Notes: a model not told the origin generated them from the sequence alone. A stretch of 64,000 nucleotides of DNA from Roseovarius pacificus (GCF_900142665.1 NZ_FRBR01000016.1:1-64000); one strand, 5' to 3'. Numbered from the stretch's first letter, positions 36,587 through 45,700 are shown. Numbers and translations are program-made.

Positions 36587-37953
36587 CGACTGCCTCGCAC
36601 CCAGTTGTGAAGGAACGATCCGTCGCCGAGCGAAGCGACGAACGCGCGCCATTCGCCCGCGTGTTCCGCGATCATTGCCTTGAGATTCTGTTCTGTCTGG
36701 ACCGCCGACATACCAAGTGCCTCGGCGAGGACCAGTGCCTGCCGCCGCAGGACGGGACGACCGTCTTCCCTCGTGAGATCGGCAAGGTGGTCCAGATGCA
36801 GGACGCCTGCGATGGCGTACTCCCTGAACGACCTGTTTGCCTTCCGGAAGGTCGCTGGAACGCTGGCTTCCAGCTCGGGAGCCGACAGGTCCGCTGCGAT
36901 GTAGGTATCGGCGGCTTCCGTCTGACCGGCGGCATGAACGCTCAGGCGGCGCAACATGCAGGCGGCACACGCGCCGCATTGCCGGTACTGTCCATCGACC
37001 GAACTCCACTGCGGGCCTTTCCAGCAGGAGCGCGTGCGCTTCCATTCGCCGTGATCGATCCCGAGACCGAGATAGGCGGCAAGCGTCTGCCCCTTCGTGT
37101 GCCAGATGCGGGGGAAGGTGTATTCGACACTGTGGCCAAACAATGCGCCGAGAAAGCGCTCCATTCGGCGCAGGAATGCCGGATGATTGCGGTAATCCGG
37201 ATAGGCGTGCGCTACAGGAACCAGAACGGGGCCAAGTGCGCCCTGACCACTTTCCGGAATAATGATCTGTTCCGCCCGACAGATGTATGAAGCGAGCCCG
37301 CTGACGAGCGCGAAGCGGAAGCCGCGATTGCGCGCGCTCGGCTCCGGATTCGGGGCCGACTTCCCGAGCTTGTAGGGAATGCCCGTGAAAGGCTGGCCGC
37401 GACGCGGTCGGTCGCAGCGTTTCGTGCCAAGCCGGACCCTGACCAGTGCCTGACGGGCATCGGCACCGACCAGTCCGGCAACTGCGCGCGAATCCATCCC
37501 GTCGCTGAAAGCCAGCGTTGCTTTTGCATCTGGCGGCAGGTCGAGGGATTGCTGGCGCGGTGAAGGCTCCGCGTGAACGCGCTTCACGAACGTAAAATGC
37601 CAGCGATCCCCCGTCAGGAAGCCGAGCGCGTCATGCAACGCGTCCAGAACCTCGGGCGTGCTCCAGCGATCAGGTTCATGGACCGGCAGCCGGAGACGAA
37701 AGTCGCGCGCCCATTCCCGCACCGAGCGACGCAGGCTCCGGTCGCAATACTCCACCGCCGCCGCAACGACCATCGCGTCGAACACGACGGGTTCCCAGTT
37801 CGCGTTGGCGTAGGATTCAAGGTCCCGCGTCGAAAACCGGATGTCCCGTCCGAGGACGAGCGTATGGTCAGCACTCGCGCGTTTTGCGTCCGACTCGACA
37901 ACCTCGACGGACAGCTTGCGGGAAATGGCGGGGTTTGGCGCGTCGATTATCAT
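36583..37953 (-). CDS. QueC-like PP-loop ATPase of a putative defence operon
   Basis: A 456-residue protein, twice the size of housekeeping QueC. The PP-loop reads LAFSDGMDSRAVAGL near residue 147; the canonical second G is D. The QueC zinc site appears as CGACAACMLRRL near residue 340. QueC makes preQ0 from carboxydeazaguanine; enlarged QueC-like proteins occur in the Qat and type IV CBASS antiviral systems. The Qat ATPase and TatD partners are missing here. It overlaps both neighbours by 4 bp. I infer a defence role, possibly deazaguanine modification of a partner protein. Confidence 0.75.
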   Translation of the reverse strand: MIIDAPNPAISRKLSVEVVESDAKRASADHTLVLGRDIRFSTRDLESYANANWEPVVFDAMVVAAAVEYCDRSLRRSVREWARDFRLRLPVHEPDRWSTPEVLDALHDALGFLTGDRWHFTFVKRVHAEPSPRQQSLDLPPDAKATLAFSDGMDSRAVAGLVGADARQALVRVRLGTKRCDRPRRGQPFTGIPYKLGKSAPNPEPSARNRGFRFALVSGLASYICRAEQIIIPESGQGALGPVLVPVAHAYPDYRNHPAFLRRMERFLGALFGHSVEYTFPRIWHTKGQTLAAYLGLGIDHGEWKRTRSCWKGPQWSSVDGQYRQCGACAACMLRRLSVHAAGQTEAADTYIAADLSAPELEASVPATFRKANRSFREYAIAGVLHLDHLADLTREDGRPVLRRQALVLAEALGMSAVQTEQNLKAMIAEHAGEWRAFVASLGDGSFLHNWVRGSR

Positions 37954-38513
37954 AGCTCCGGCCCCGCATCGATGCCGTCATGCCTGACCAGCTTTTCGGA
38001 AGGTCCACGTTTACCGGAGCCTTCCAGCAGGCTCCCTGCCAGCGCCGAGAAGTCAGAGCCATGCCGCGCTTCTTCCATCCGCCCCCGCACGTGGCGGGCA
38101 TTATGGGCCAGTGCTTTCCGGTAGTAATGTTCTTCGATGCTGCGGAAATTGGCGCGCGCGCATTCTTCGAGAGCGCCCTCCGCAGCACGCTGACAGGCGG
38201 CTTCACCCGTAAGCCCGTCAGCCAGCGCCTCTTTGGCGCAGTCGATCAGGGCGTTTCCGGCAGCCGAGCCCGCACAGGCATATCGAAGCGCATCAAGCTG
38301 TTCAGGCCGTTCCGCCACGAACAACCCCGCCTGATCGCCGACACCCAACGCCTCTTTTAGCTGTTCGAACGGTGCATCACGAAACTCTCGACGGAGCGCA
38401 ACCGGCAGCGCTTCGGACACCTCGCTGGCCGAGTACGCGGCCTTGTCGGCGCGCTCGGCCAGGTTCTTCCAGTGCTTGCCCAATGGCAAACTTCTGTGCG
38501 GTCCATCACTCAT
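37950..38513 (-). CDS. Alpha-helical protein of unknown function heading the QueC-like operon
   Basis: A 187-residue, almost wholly helical and acidic protein with no recognised domain. It lies immediately upstream of the QueC-like gene and overlaps it by 4 bp, the position taken by the small partner QatB in Qat operons, though I cannot claim homology. ATG 38513 is preferred over GTG 38516 because GGAG sits 7 bp upstream. A sigma70-type promoter ends only about 20 bp before the start. Alanine-rich helices around residues 78-120 (AGNALIDCAKEALADG) may form a bundle. Confidence 0.6.
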   Translation of the reverse strand: MSDGPHRSLPLGKHWKNLAERADKAAYSASEVSEALPVALRREFRDAPFEQLKEALGVGDQAGLFVAERPEQLDALRYACAGSAAGNALIDCAKEALADGLTGEAACQRAAEGALEECARANFRSIEEHYYRKALAHNARHVRGRMEEARHGSDFSALAGSLLEGSGKRGPSEKLVRHDGIDAGPEL

Positions 38514-38533
38514 CACTTCACTCCATGTCAGGT

Positions 38534-38562
38534 ATAATGGAGCAAAGGTCTGACAATGTCAA
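38534..38562 (-). promoter_or_regulatory. Promoter and operator of the QueC-like operon
   Basis: On the minus strand TTGACA (38562-38557) is followed after exactly 17 bp by CATTAT (38539-38534). The dyad TGACA-A-TGTCA at 38551-38561 overlaps the -35 box, which fits repression by the XRE protein encoded in the operon. Confidence 0.6.
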
Positions 38563-38670
38563 ATTCGGCGTATATCTGGACCGTCAGCCCTAGTAATGTC
38601 GTCTTTTCAAAGGATTAGTATTGACCCTGTCGGGTGGGCAGTTCCGCGAGGTATCGCATGGATGTCAATT

Positions 38671-40848
38671 TCAAGCCTCGGCGCAGGCCTTAATGTCAGC
38701 AAACAGCGCTTTCAAATGATGACCCGACATGTCGAGGATCGGCTCGAACATGAAGGAGTTCAGGTGGATGTTCTCCGGAGTCATCAGGGCCACCCGCTTG
38801 ACCGCGCGCAAGACCTTCTCGTCGCAATCTCCCGACCTCTCGTACCTGCGGATCAGTTTGCCAGTCTGGTGCTTCCCAATTGTGGCGACGTAGTCGGGTT
38901 CGTTTATCTCGTCGATCAAGACCTGTTCGGCTACGAGCCTGATGCCAACAGACAGCGCGATCTTCTGCTCAAGCGTCAGGTTATCATCGTCGAGCTCGCA
39001 AATCTGGCCGCACACCGTCATCACCAGATCGAAAACGTTTCCGCCGATGCCGCTGAAATCCGTGAATGATCCTTCGGCCAGCACCGACTGATACACGGTA
39101 AGGAGGTCTTGAACGGTGAGAGCCTGTGTCTGTTCCTTGACGTGGAGCAACGAGGTCAGCGTCTGGAACGCTGCTTCATTGCCAACATACTCGGCAAGAT
39201 TCCGGACAAAAGGGATCGACGCCACCAGCACAACCGGAGTCTCGAGATTGTTCTTCCAGTTCTCGAACGGGTTGTCGCTGATGCTGTCGGGGATTAGCTG
39301 GAGTGCCCCGTTCAGTCGATTACATAGGAGCTTGTTGTCGCCATAGATTCTTAGACGGCCACGAACCGTTCTATAGAAATCATAGTTGTGAGTAAGAATG
39401 ACGAGGTGAAACCTCTCTTCGGCGCGCATATCGTTCAGATACTCAATAATTGCGTATTTGTTCTTGTAGTCAAAAGAATCGGCAATATCATCGAGTACAA
39501 CCAACGTCTCGATGCCGGCCTTGCGCCGCGCCTCAACCTCGAAGATGATGTTCAGAATGTATAGGGCGCGCTTTTCCCCATTGCTGAGGCCTCTGTCCAG
39601 AACGTTCCTATCCGTTTTTCTTGGTGCTCCGTTGTCCCGATCCTCTACATAAAAAGTAATCTGTGGCGCGGATACATTCAGGACAGCATCACCCTTATTT
39701 TCAACCTTGACTGTAAAGGGGACGGAGAACCGGTCATTGAATTGACTGATCACAGACTCCCACCGCGTCTGTTCTTTTTCGGCTTTGCCAATAATTTCCT
39801 TGATCTTCTCCTTGCTGGAGTCATATTCCTCGATCAGGTCGAAGTATTCACTGCCATTTTCGACCAGATAGGAAATCCAGACACGTTGTTTGAAGGCGTC
39901 GATATCCGACAGTTCCGCAACAACGAATGGGTTCTCGATCAGATAATCCCGAAAACTCCTGAGTTCGGCGGTGGTCAGGGTGCTGTCCACCTTCTGGAAC
40001 ATTTCGGCAAGTTTCGGGTCAGTGAGGATTTTCTGCTTCTCTGCTTCAATTGCGTCAATCAGCTCAGCTTCCGTCGATATCTCGCTTCGCTCGTCCCCGT
40101 GTTTCAGGTTGACCGAATGCCCGCCGTCAAACCAGCCGTTGGACTTGAGGTTCTTTGCAATCGTCTCTGCATTGCTATGGTTAAACACACCCTTTTTGAA
40201 GTAAAGCGAGCTATCGAGAATCTGTTCATAGATTTTCGTGTAGTCGTCGATTAGGGTCTTTACGTCAGAGTTCTGGAGAAATTCCAGAACCTTGTCGCTG
40301 AACAGAATCTTGTATTTCAGGCCGGAAAACTGGGAGTGCGCTCCTTCCTTGACCTCGCGCTCCAGACGCGCAAGTGCCACGAGCACGTCTTCCTTCCGGA
40401 CCTTGAAGGCTCCGGCTATAGCAGCATCGATATCCTTGCTTAGTCCAGAAGGTTTTTTCAGCGCCTTGAACAGTTTCTCCTTCTTTTCGGCAATGCTGCC
40501 AAAAATCTCGTCGTAGCGCGCCTTGAGCTCTTCACTGGCGAGAAGCGTCGAAATGCGCGAGGACTGGTATTTTTCGTCAACAGAGTCGATGACGAACACG
40601 GATTCGCGGTCGATTGCCTCGCCGGTCTCATCGACAACAGAAAATTCACTTTTCCGCTCGGGGAAGAATATATCTTCGGGTTCCTTGTTGCTTGCGTACT
40701 GGCGCATGGTTTTCGCCAGCGAAGTCTTCATGACACCGTTCGGGGCATAGACAAGAACAGGCATATTGTTGTTGGAGAAATCGAAGGTATGCTCCAGGGC
40801 GTCGATTCCGTAGCAATTCTTCATATTCACTGAAACGGTAGTGGTCAT
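38671..40848 (-). CDS. ABC/SMC-like ATPase (AAA_13 type) linked to the R-M operon
   Basis: A 725-residue protein with a split ABC ATPase head. The Walker A is APNGVMKTSLAK near residue 35 (the usual G before K is M), the signature RGLSNGEKRALYIL, the Walker B TLVVLDDIADSFDY and the switch histidine ILTHNYDF. Coiled-coil segments lie between the halves. The C-terminal 170 residues, with HLNSFMFEPILDMS, occur in AAA_13 proteins found beside restriction systems. PrrC anticodon nuclease has a related head, but I see no diagnostic ACNase motif. It follows the EcoRII-like gene after 26 bp and shares its operon. Confidence 0.72.
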   Translation of the reverse strand: MTTTVSVNMKNCYGIDALEHTFDFSNNNMPVLVYAPNGVMKTSLAKTMRQYASNKEPEDIFFPERKSEFSVVDETGEAIDRESVFVIDSVDEKYQSSRISTLLASEELKARYDEIFGSIAEKKEKLFKALKKPSGLSKDIDAAIAGAFKVRKEDVLVALARLEREVKEGAHSQFSGLKYKILFSDKVLEFLQNSDVKTLIDDYTKIYEQILDSSLYFKKGVFNHSNAETIAKNLKSNGWFDGGHSVNLKHGDERSEISTEAELIDAIEAEKQKILTDPKLAEMFQKVDSTLTTAELRSFRDYLIENPFVVAELSDIDAFKQRVWISYLVENGSEYFDLIEEYDSSKEKIKEIIGKAEKEQTRWESVISQFNDRFSVPFTVKVENKGDAVLNVSAPQITFYVEDRDNGAPRKTDRNVLDRGLSNGEKRALYILNIIFEVEARRKAGIETLVVLDDIADSFDYKNKYAIIEYLNDMRAEERFHLVILTHNYDFYRTVRGRLRIYGDNKLLCNRLNGALQLIPDSISDNPFENWKNNLETPVVLVASIPFVRNLAEYVGNEAAFQTLTSLLHVKEQTQALTVQDLLTVYQSVLAEGSFTDFSGIGGNVFDLVMTVCGQICELDDDNLTLEQKIALSVGIRLVAEQVLIDEINEPDYVATIGKHQTGKLIRRYERSGDCDEKVLRAVKRVALMTPENIHLNSFMFEPILDMSGHHLKALFADIKACAEA

Positions 40849-40874
40849 CTATTATAGCTCACTCTCAAATTTTC

Positions 40875-42236
40875 TTATTGCCATTTTTCGATATTGGGAC
40901 CGACAACGTTATCACAGAACTCCCGAAAGCTCAGGACATTTTTGTGATGTTTGTACTCGGTCTCGTTCTTGTCCCTCAGGCTTTCGGGGATGACCAGATG
41001 GACGCCGAAGGAGGCCATGTCTTCGATGGCATTGCCCGCGATGTTCTCGTCAACAGTGGTCAGGTGCAGCGCCCGTTTGCCTTTTTCCCGTTCGACCTGT
41101 TTCCAGCGCTCGCGCAACGTTGTCTTCGCGCTCAGGATCAGGCCGGTCTCGGCCTCGGGTTTCTTGGCGTTGATAAATTTGAGGGAGGGCAGGATGAAAT
41201 CGGGCCGTTTGCGCGCTTCGATGATTACCTGCTTCTCGAAGGGGATACCGCCGCCCGTGAGCATGGCCTCGATGTGATGCTCGTAGGAATAACCGGCGCG
41301 GGACTTCCGCTGCTGGCTGGCCGATAGCAACAGGCGGTCGATCTCCGGCAACTCGTCCACCAGACGGCGGATCACGTGTGCCGCATCGACAGTGACGGGA
41401 TCGTCGCCCATAACGATCCGGACAAGCGCCACCGCACGCTCTCGGCGCTGGAACTCGCGGAACAAGTCCCATTCGATGCTTCTGCTGATCTCGCGTAGCG
41501 CGTCGCCTGGATTGCCGATCTCGAAGGGATTCAGGGTGGTCAGCCCGTGGCGCTCAAGAAACTGGCCTCGCGCCATGCCCGCCAGATCTGTGGTGTTCGG
41601 CATCGCCGCGTTGGCGGCCGCGAACGGGATGATCTCGCCCGCCAGCCAAGCCTTGATGACCTGTTCGGCAAAATCGAGAATGCGCTCGCGCTCATCCTCG
41701 ATGAGGCCCGCAGGATCGAACTTGCCGATAATGAACTCCGGCCCGAGGGCAAGCAATTCCGTCAGGTAAGCCGCATCATCGGAGCCGGAGTCTATCGTCA
41801 TGCACTCGTACAGCGGTTCCGGCTCGCCCTCGATACGTCCCATCACAAGGAACGAAGCAGGCAGCAGATCGGAGAACAGCGCCTTCGGAAGCCGTGTCAG
41901 GTGCGTTTCCTGACCCTTGCTGGTGTAGTGAACCAGCCGCGTGTCCTTCGGCTCGTCCGAGGCTTGCGGCCAGACGACCCCGAAGAATCGTTCCCTGATT
42001 TCGTCGGCATCGGGATCGTCGCGCTCTTTGACCTTTAGTGCGGGAAAGAAACCGCCGTCGCGGTGCTCATGCGGGATGTAGATTCCTGCCTGGTGCTTGT
42101 TCTCGAAACGCGCCCAGTCACGGTCGTTGTTTGAGAGCTTCTTCACGAACAACTGGTCTGACTTTTCAAACAGGGCGAGAAGCAGATCGGTGTCGTTGGC
42201 CGGTTCGGAAAAAAGAAACTCGTTCTGCTCACTCAT
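40875..42236 (-). CDS. EcoRII-like type II restriction endonuclease
   Basis: A 453-residue enzyme. The C-terminal half is an EcoRII-type PD-(D/E)xK domain: SRAGYSYEHHIEAML, then KRPDFILPSL with the catalytic aspartate, and LILSAKTTLRERW with the catalytic lysine. The N-terminal half should be the effector-DNA-binding domain of EcoRII-like enzymes. EcoRII cuts CCWGG; the same target is plausible here because dcm-like and vsr genes are adjacent. It overlaps vsr by 4 bp and precedes the ATPase gene. Confidence 0.85.
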   Translation of the reverse strand: MSEQNEFLFSEPANDTDLLLALFEKSDQLFVKKLSNNDRDWARFENKHQAGIYIPHEHRDGGFFPALKVKERDDPDADEIRERFFGVVWPQASDEPKDTRLVHYTSKGQETHLTRLPKALFSDLLPASFLVMGRIEGEPEPLYECMTIDSGSDDAAYLTELLALGPEFIIGKFDPAGLIEDERERILDFAEQVIKAWLAGEIIPFAAANAAMPNTTDLAGMARGQFLERHGLTTLNPFEIGNPGDALREISRSIEWDLFREFQRRERAVALVRIVMGDDPVTVDAAHVIRRLVDELPEIDRLLLSASQQRKSRAGYSYEHHIEAMLTGGGIPFEKQVIIEARKRPDFILPSLKFINAKKPEAETGLILSAKTTLRERWKQVEREKGKRALHLTTVDENIAGNAIEDMASFGVHLVIPESLRDKNETEYKHHKNVLSFREFCDNVVGPNIEKWQ

Positions 42237-42691
42237 ACAATATTCCCTGTAATCTCACCGGTTTCGCGGCCGGTGGCGAGCCATTCGCACAGCCGGTCCA
42301 TCAGCGCCCCGAATTCAAGCCGAGTCTTCCCCTTAAGCGCGCATTCCCAGATCACGAGCCGCCGCCAGCCCTGATCGCGCAGGGCGGTCTCAACTTCGGC
42401 ATCGCGGGCGCGGTTGCGGTCGATCTTATGCTGCCAGAATGCCGTGCGCGTTGAGGGCATCTTGAACAGGTGGCAGTCATGGCCATGCCAGAAGCAGCCA
42501 TGAACGAAGACCGCCGCACGATAGCGCCGCAGAAAGAGGTCCGGCTTGCCAGGAATGGCAGGGGAATGGAGCCGGTAGCGATAGCCGCGCGCGTGGAGCG
42601 CCTTGCGGATCATCAGCTCCGGTTTTGTGTCCTTGCCCCTGATACCGGACATCATCCGGCTGCGCGTTTCCCTGTCTACGATATCAGGCAA
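42233..42691 (-). CDS. vsr: Very-short-patch-repair endonuclease Vsr
   Basis: A 152-residue DNA mismatch endonuclease that nicks T:G mismatches left by deamination of 5-methylcytosine. Seen are [16 protein letters not shown] at the start, [20 protein letters not shown] with the catalytic aspartate, and [10 protein letters not shown] choose TTG 42691, which overlaps the end of dcm and yields [14 protein letters not shown], the normal Vsr N-terminus. The only ATGs nearby would remove that segment. It belongs with the cytosine methyltransferase next to it. Confidence 0.92.
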   Translation of the reverse strand: MPDIVDRETRSRMMSGIRGKDTKPELMIRKALHARGYRYRLHSPAIPGKPDLFLRRYRAAVFVHGCFWHGHDCHLFKMPSTRTAFWQHKIDRNRARDAEVETALRDQGWRRLVIWECALKGKTRLEFGALMDRLCEWLATGRETGEITGNIV

Positions 42692-43952
42692 CGACCTTCT
42701 CTTCCTCCGCCGCAGCCTTGGCTTTCGTCGGCTGTGCCTTCTGTTCCGTTCCGGCTGTGCCGGTGATGAAGGGCTGCATGTGGCGGGCGACGGCCTCGAC
42801 AACCGGCACGACAACAGCGTTGCCGAACTGCTTGTAGGCCTGCGTGTCGGATACCGGAATCTTGACCGGCTTTCCGTCGCGGCCATCGAAGCCCATCAGG
42901 CGCGCGCATTCGCGCGGGGTCAGGCGGCGCGGGTTCTTGCGCGGCCCCTGACTGACCAGAATCTCCGAGCCATCCTTGTAGTAGCGCGCCGAGAGCGTGC
43001 GGGCGGTATCGTCCGGCCCGACAAGACCGAAACCGAAGCCGTTACCGGCGGCACGGTGCTTTTCGGCGTAGCCCTGCAAATAGCCCCAAAGATGATCGGA
43101 GAGGGTGTATTTATCGAGCACCTTCGCCTTCGGTCCTGCGGTGTAGCGAAGCTCCGCATCCTCGCTACCGTCCTGCGGGTGCAGGATGGTGCTCATCTTC
43201 GGGCCTTTCGCCGTATCAGGCAGCACAAGATCATCCAGCGAGAAGCCGTTATTCTCCCTGAACCCGACAATGAATATCCGCTCGCGGTGCTGCGGGACGA
43301 ACGACTTCGCATCGATGATGCGCGTCTGGATGTGGTAGCCCAGCTCTTCCGAAAGAGCGCGGCGGATCACCTCGAAGGTGCGGCCCTTGTCGTGGCTGAC
43401 CAGATTCTTGACGTTTTCCAACAGGAAAGCTTTCGGGCGATGATGTTCGATGATGCGCGCGACATCGAAGAACAGCGTGCCTTGCGCATCGCACCGGAAG
43501 CCGTGCAGGCGTCCGAGCGAGTTCTTCTTCGACACGCCCGCAATCGAGAAGGGCTGGCAGGGGAAGCCCGCCAGCAGCACGTCATGCTCGGGGATGTCGC
43601 CGACCGGAACGGTCGTGATGTCACCGGCCACGTCATGGTCGCACTCGTGGTTCGCGAGATAGGTCTCGACGCAGAACCGGTCGCGCTCCGATGTGAACAC
43701 GCACTTGCCGCCGATGGACTCGAAGCCCTTACGCATCCCGCCGATCCCCGCGAACAGATCGATGAAGCGGAACGCGCCCTGTGCGGGCGGTTTGCTCTTC
43801 GCGATGGCACGGAGCGTTTCAAGCGCGGCCTTGCGCGGCGCGCTCTCGCCGGTCTCCCACCTGTAGATGGTGCGCTCGCAGTAGCCCAGCTTCTCGACCG
43901 CCTGCGCGATGGAGTAGCCCGCTTCCTGCCTCAGTCTGGAAAATTCGTTCAT
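42684..43952 (-). CDS. dcm: DNA (cytosine-5) methyltransferase, Dcm/EcoRII type, with N-terminal HTH
   Basis: A 422-residue C5-methyltransferase. An N-terminal HTH (residues 1-50, [20 protein letters not shown]) is followed by SAM motif I DLFAGIGG, the catalytic motif GFPCQPFS (Cys132), the ENV motif FLLENVKNL and the C-terminal motif [14 protein letters not shown] 43952 starts the HTH directly. The HTH is known to let such enzymes repress their own promoter. Together with vsr and the EcoRII-like nuclease it forms a complete R-M-repair set. Confidence 0.93.
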   Translation of the reverse strand: MNEFSRLRQEAGYSIAQAVEKLGYCERTIYRWETGESAPRKAALETLRAIAKSKPPAQGAFRFIDLFAGIGGMRKGFESIGGKCVFTSERDRFCVETYLANHECDHDVAGDITTVPVGDIPEHDVLLAGFPCQPFSIAGVSKKNSLGRLHGFRCDAQGTLFFDVARIIEHHRPKAFLLENVKNLVSHDKGRTFEVIRRALSEELGYHIQTRIIDAKSFVPQHRERIFIVGFRENNGFSLDDLVLPDTAKGPKMSTILHPQDGSEDAELRYTAGPKAKVLDKYTLSDHLWGYLQGYAEKHRAAGNGFGFGLVGPDDTARTLSARYYKDGSEILVSQGPRKNPRRLTPRECARLMGFDGRDGKPVKIPVSDTQAYKQFGNAVVVPVVEAVARHMQPFITGTAGTEQKAQPTKAKAAAEEEKVVA

Positions 43953-43976
43953 GCTGCCCTCGTTTCTCTGGGAATC

Positions 43977-44005
43977 ATTCTGACATGCTGTCAAAAGAAC
44001 ATCAA
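43977..44005 (-). promoter_or_regulatory. Candidate promoter/operator of the dcm-vsr-endonuclease operon
   Basis: On the minus strand TTGATG (44005-44000) and CAGAAT (43982-43977) are separated by 17 bp. The dyad TGACA-TGC-TGTCA at 43981-43993 lies between them and overlaps the -10 box. It could be the binding site of the Dcm HTH domain. Confidence 0.45.
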
Positions 44006-44102
44006 GAGAACGTAAACGATATCCTGGGGTTATCCCGTACCGGCGCCCCGTATGCAGTTGCTCCCGCACCCCAGAGGGTTGGCAGCCCCCGCCCGAGACG
44101 GT

Positions 44103-45227
44103 CTAGTGGCCTCCGACCCAGTTCCCGTCCTCATCGAAGTAAAAGCAGCGGTCAAAATCGAATGCATTCCAGAGAAAATCCATCTGCTCAGCTATTACCT
44201 GCTCGTAGTTCCCGTCATCACGGTACTCCGAGATCACGGTATGTGGCAGACGCAGTTCCTCCCGTTCGTAGGATGGTGGTTCATCCATAACCCGCATGGG
44301 ATCGACACCCATCCGGACTCCATTCATCCCTGTAAACGAAATTCTAAGGAGTACCGGCGGCGATGCTTCGAGCGCGCGCAACCCGCCTATGTAGCTCGAC
44401 AGCGACTGGATAAATCTTTCCGGAATGGCCAGAGACGGCAGAAGCCTGCGCCCATCTCGATCCGCAATCATGCTTGTGCTTGTTGCTTCTAGAGAGCCGT
44501 CTCTGAATACCTGAGTGTAGCCGTTGCACACTTCTCCGCCACGAAAAAGATTGAATCCGTCTAGGTTGACCCGCCACGACATTCCCGAAGCACCCATCGG
44601 CATGAATGCAAGGTGCTGCTCGCGCATCGCCGGAATCTCGATCCGCCGACCTGCACCTAAATCGGGGAGGGGAACGAGGTGCATGACTGTCACGCCCTTT
44701 TCAACAGGAATGGGCATCGGCGCATCACCAGCTTGGATGCGAAGCAACCTCTCTTCTATGAAAGTCTGGGCCTGTTCTTCGATGGTCCGTTGCTCACCAA
44801 AAAGACGACGCAACTCTTCCAAAGAAGGCTCATAGGCACCTGCCGAGTTTCGGGCGTAATAGCGGTTCGAATTCCTGAAAATTACGCGATGTGGCGGGTT
44901 GTAGCTGCGTGGCACGTGCATGGCGATTACATCGCCACCCGTAACGGCGACCCTTTTCATTCTGAGGCCCAGGACCGGCGGTTCGACACCGGAGCGAGCG
45001 ATGTTTTCAAGGCGTAGCAGTTCCTGATCAACGTCCATGCCCGAGAGCGGCGACAGGGCAATTGCTGTTCCATTGTCTTCTTCAACTCCGATGACGAGGT
45101 GACCGCCAAGAGTGTTGGCGAACGAAGAAATGTCTTTCAGCAACTCCTTCTTGTCGCCATCCGATGTGCCATAGGTCGCTTGCTTGAATTCGAGATGCAC
45201 AGTCTCCGAAGCGCCAGCGCTGACCAA
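44103..45227 (-). CDS. Schlafen/AlbA_2-domain DNA-binding protein with displaced start
   Basis: A 374-residue protein. Residues 5-115 form the AlbA_2 (Slfn) domain, with HLEFKQATYG, ELLKDISSFANTLGGHLVIGV and later VIFRNSNRYYARNS. The C-terminal 230 residues are unassigned. The only usable start is TTG 45227. Fourteen codons upstream the same frame reads MLFGKNFDDIDT, the normal opening of such proteins, but a TAG at 45239-45241 separates it. The gene may therefore be expressed from the weak TTG, or be inactivated by a recent nonsense change. Confidence 0.75.
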   Translation of the reverse strand: MVSAGASETVHLEFKQATYGTSDGDKKELLKDISSFANTLGGHLVIGVEEDNGTAIALSPLSGMDVDQELLRLENIARSGVEPPVLGLRMKRVAVTGGDVIAMHVPRSYNPPHRVIFRNSNRYYARNSAGAYEPSLEELRRLFGEQRTIEEQAQTFIEERLLRIQAGDAPMPIPVEKGVTVMHLVPLPDLGAGRRIEIPAMREQHLAFMPMGASGMSWRVNLDGFNLFRGGEVCNGYTQVFRDGSLEATSTSMIADRDGRRLLPSLAIPERFIQSLSSYIGGLRALEASPPVLLRISFTGMNGVRMGVDPMRVMDEPPSYEREELRLPHTVISEYRDDGNYEQVIAEQMDFLWNAFDFDRCFYFDEDGNWVGGH

Positions 45228-45478
45228 AGCCTCGATGGTCTACGTATCAATGTCGTCAAAGTTCTTCCCGAAAAGCATCGCCACCCCAATAATTCTTCCG
45301 TCGCCGTCAACTGACTATAGCGGCGTAACCTGCTGGAAATCCATACTCTTTTCCGACATAAAATCAAAGGTCCACAGATATTTTCTGGGCGCACCGCTGG
45401 CGCGGACGGGCCCTTGTGAACCAAGCCCGCCCTTGGCGGTCGTGGCCGTCCGGCGGCGATCCCTTGCGCAGGTATAGC

Positions 45479-45529
45479 CAGCCCTGACGGGCTGACGTTT
45501 CTTTTTTCAGTTGGGGGCCTGCGGCCCCG
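45479..45529 (+). terminator. Hairpins in the ardC leader, the first with a T tract
   Basis: CAGCCC and GGGCTG pair across TGAC at 45479-45494, and TTTCTTTTTT follows at 45499-45508, as in an intrinsic terminator or attenuator. A second hairpin GGGGCC-TGC-GGCCCC lies at 45515-45529. The whole 45242-45721 stretch has no gene and is hairpin-rich. Confidence 0.45.
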
Positions 45530-45680
45530 TCCTCCGTCAAGACCAAGCCCTCCGCATATGCTGCGGGCGCAGCCAGCGGTCTCCCCGTCCTTCCGCTCTT
45601 CGTTTGTGCAGGACGGGTGATCCCCCTCCGCTGTCTGCGGTCCTGACGGTCTCCCCCCCGCTCATTGGCGCGGGCCTAGT

Positions 45681-45700
45681 CCGGTTGCATGTGCAACCGG
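45681..45700. promoter_or_regulatory. Palindrome upstream of ardC
   Basis: CCGGTTGCA and TGCAACCGG are perfectly inverted around TG, ending 21 bp before the ardC start and just ahead of its AAAGGAG ribosome-binding site. It could be an operator or an mRNA hairpin controlling translation. Confidence 0.45.

Noticed and set aside
34807..38513. Canonical QatABCD system
   Set aside because: Only the QueC-like component is recognisable. The KAP-type ATPase (QatA) and TatD-like nuclease (QatD) are absent, and the XRE-ImmA and PIN genes are not part of Qat.
38671..40848. PrrC anticodon nuclease
   Set aside because: The ABC head is similar, but I see no PrrC nuclease signature in the C-terminus and the neighbour is a type II system.
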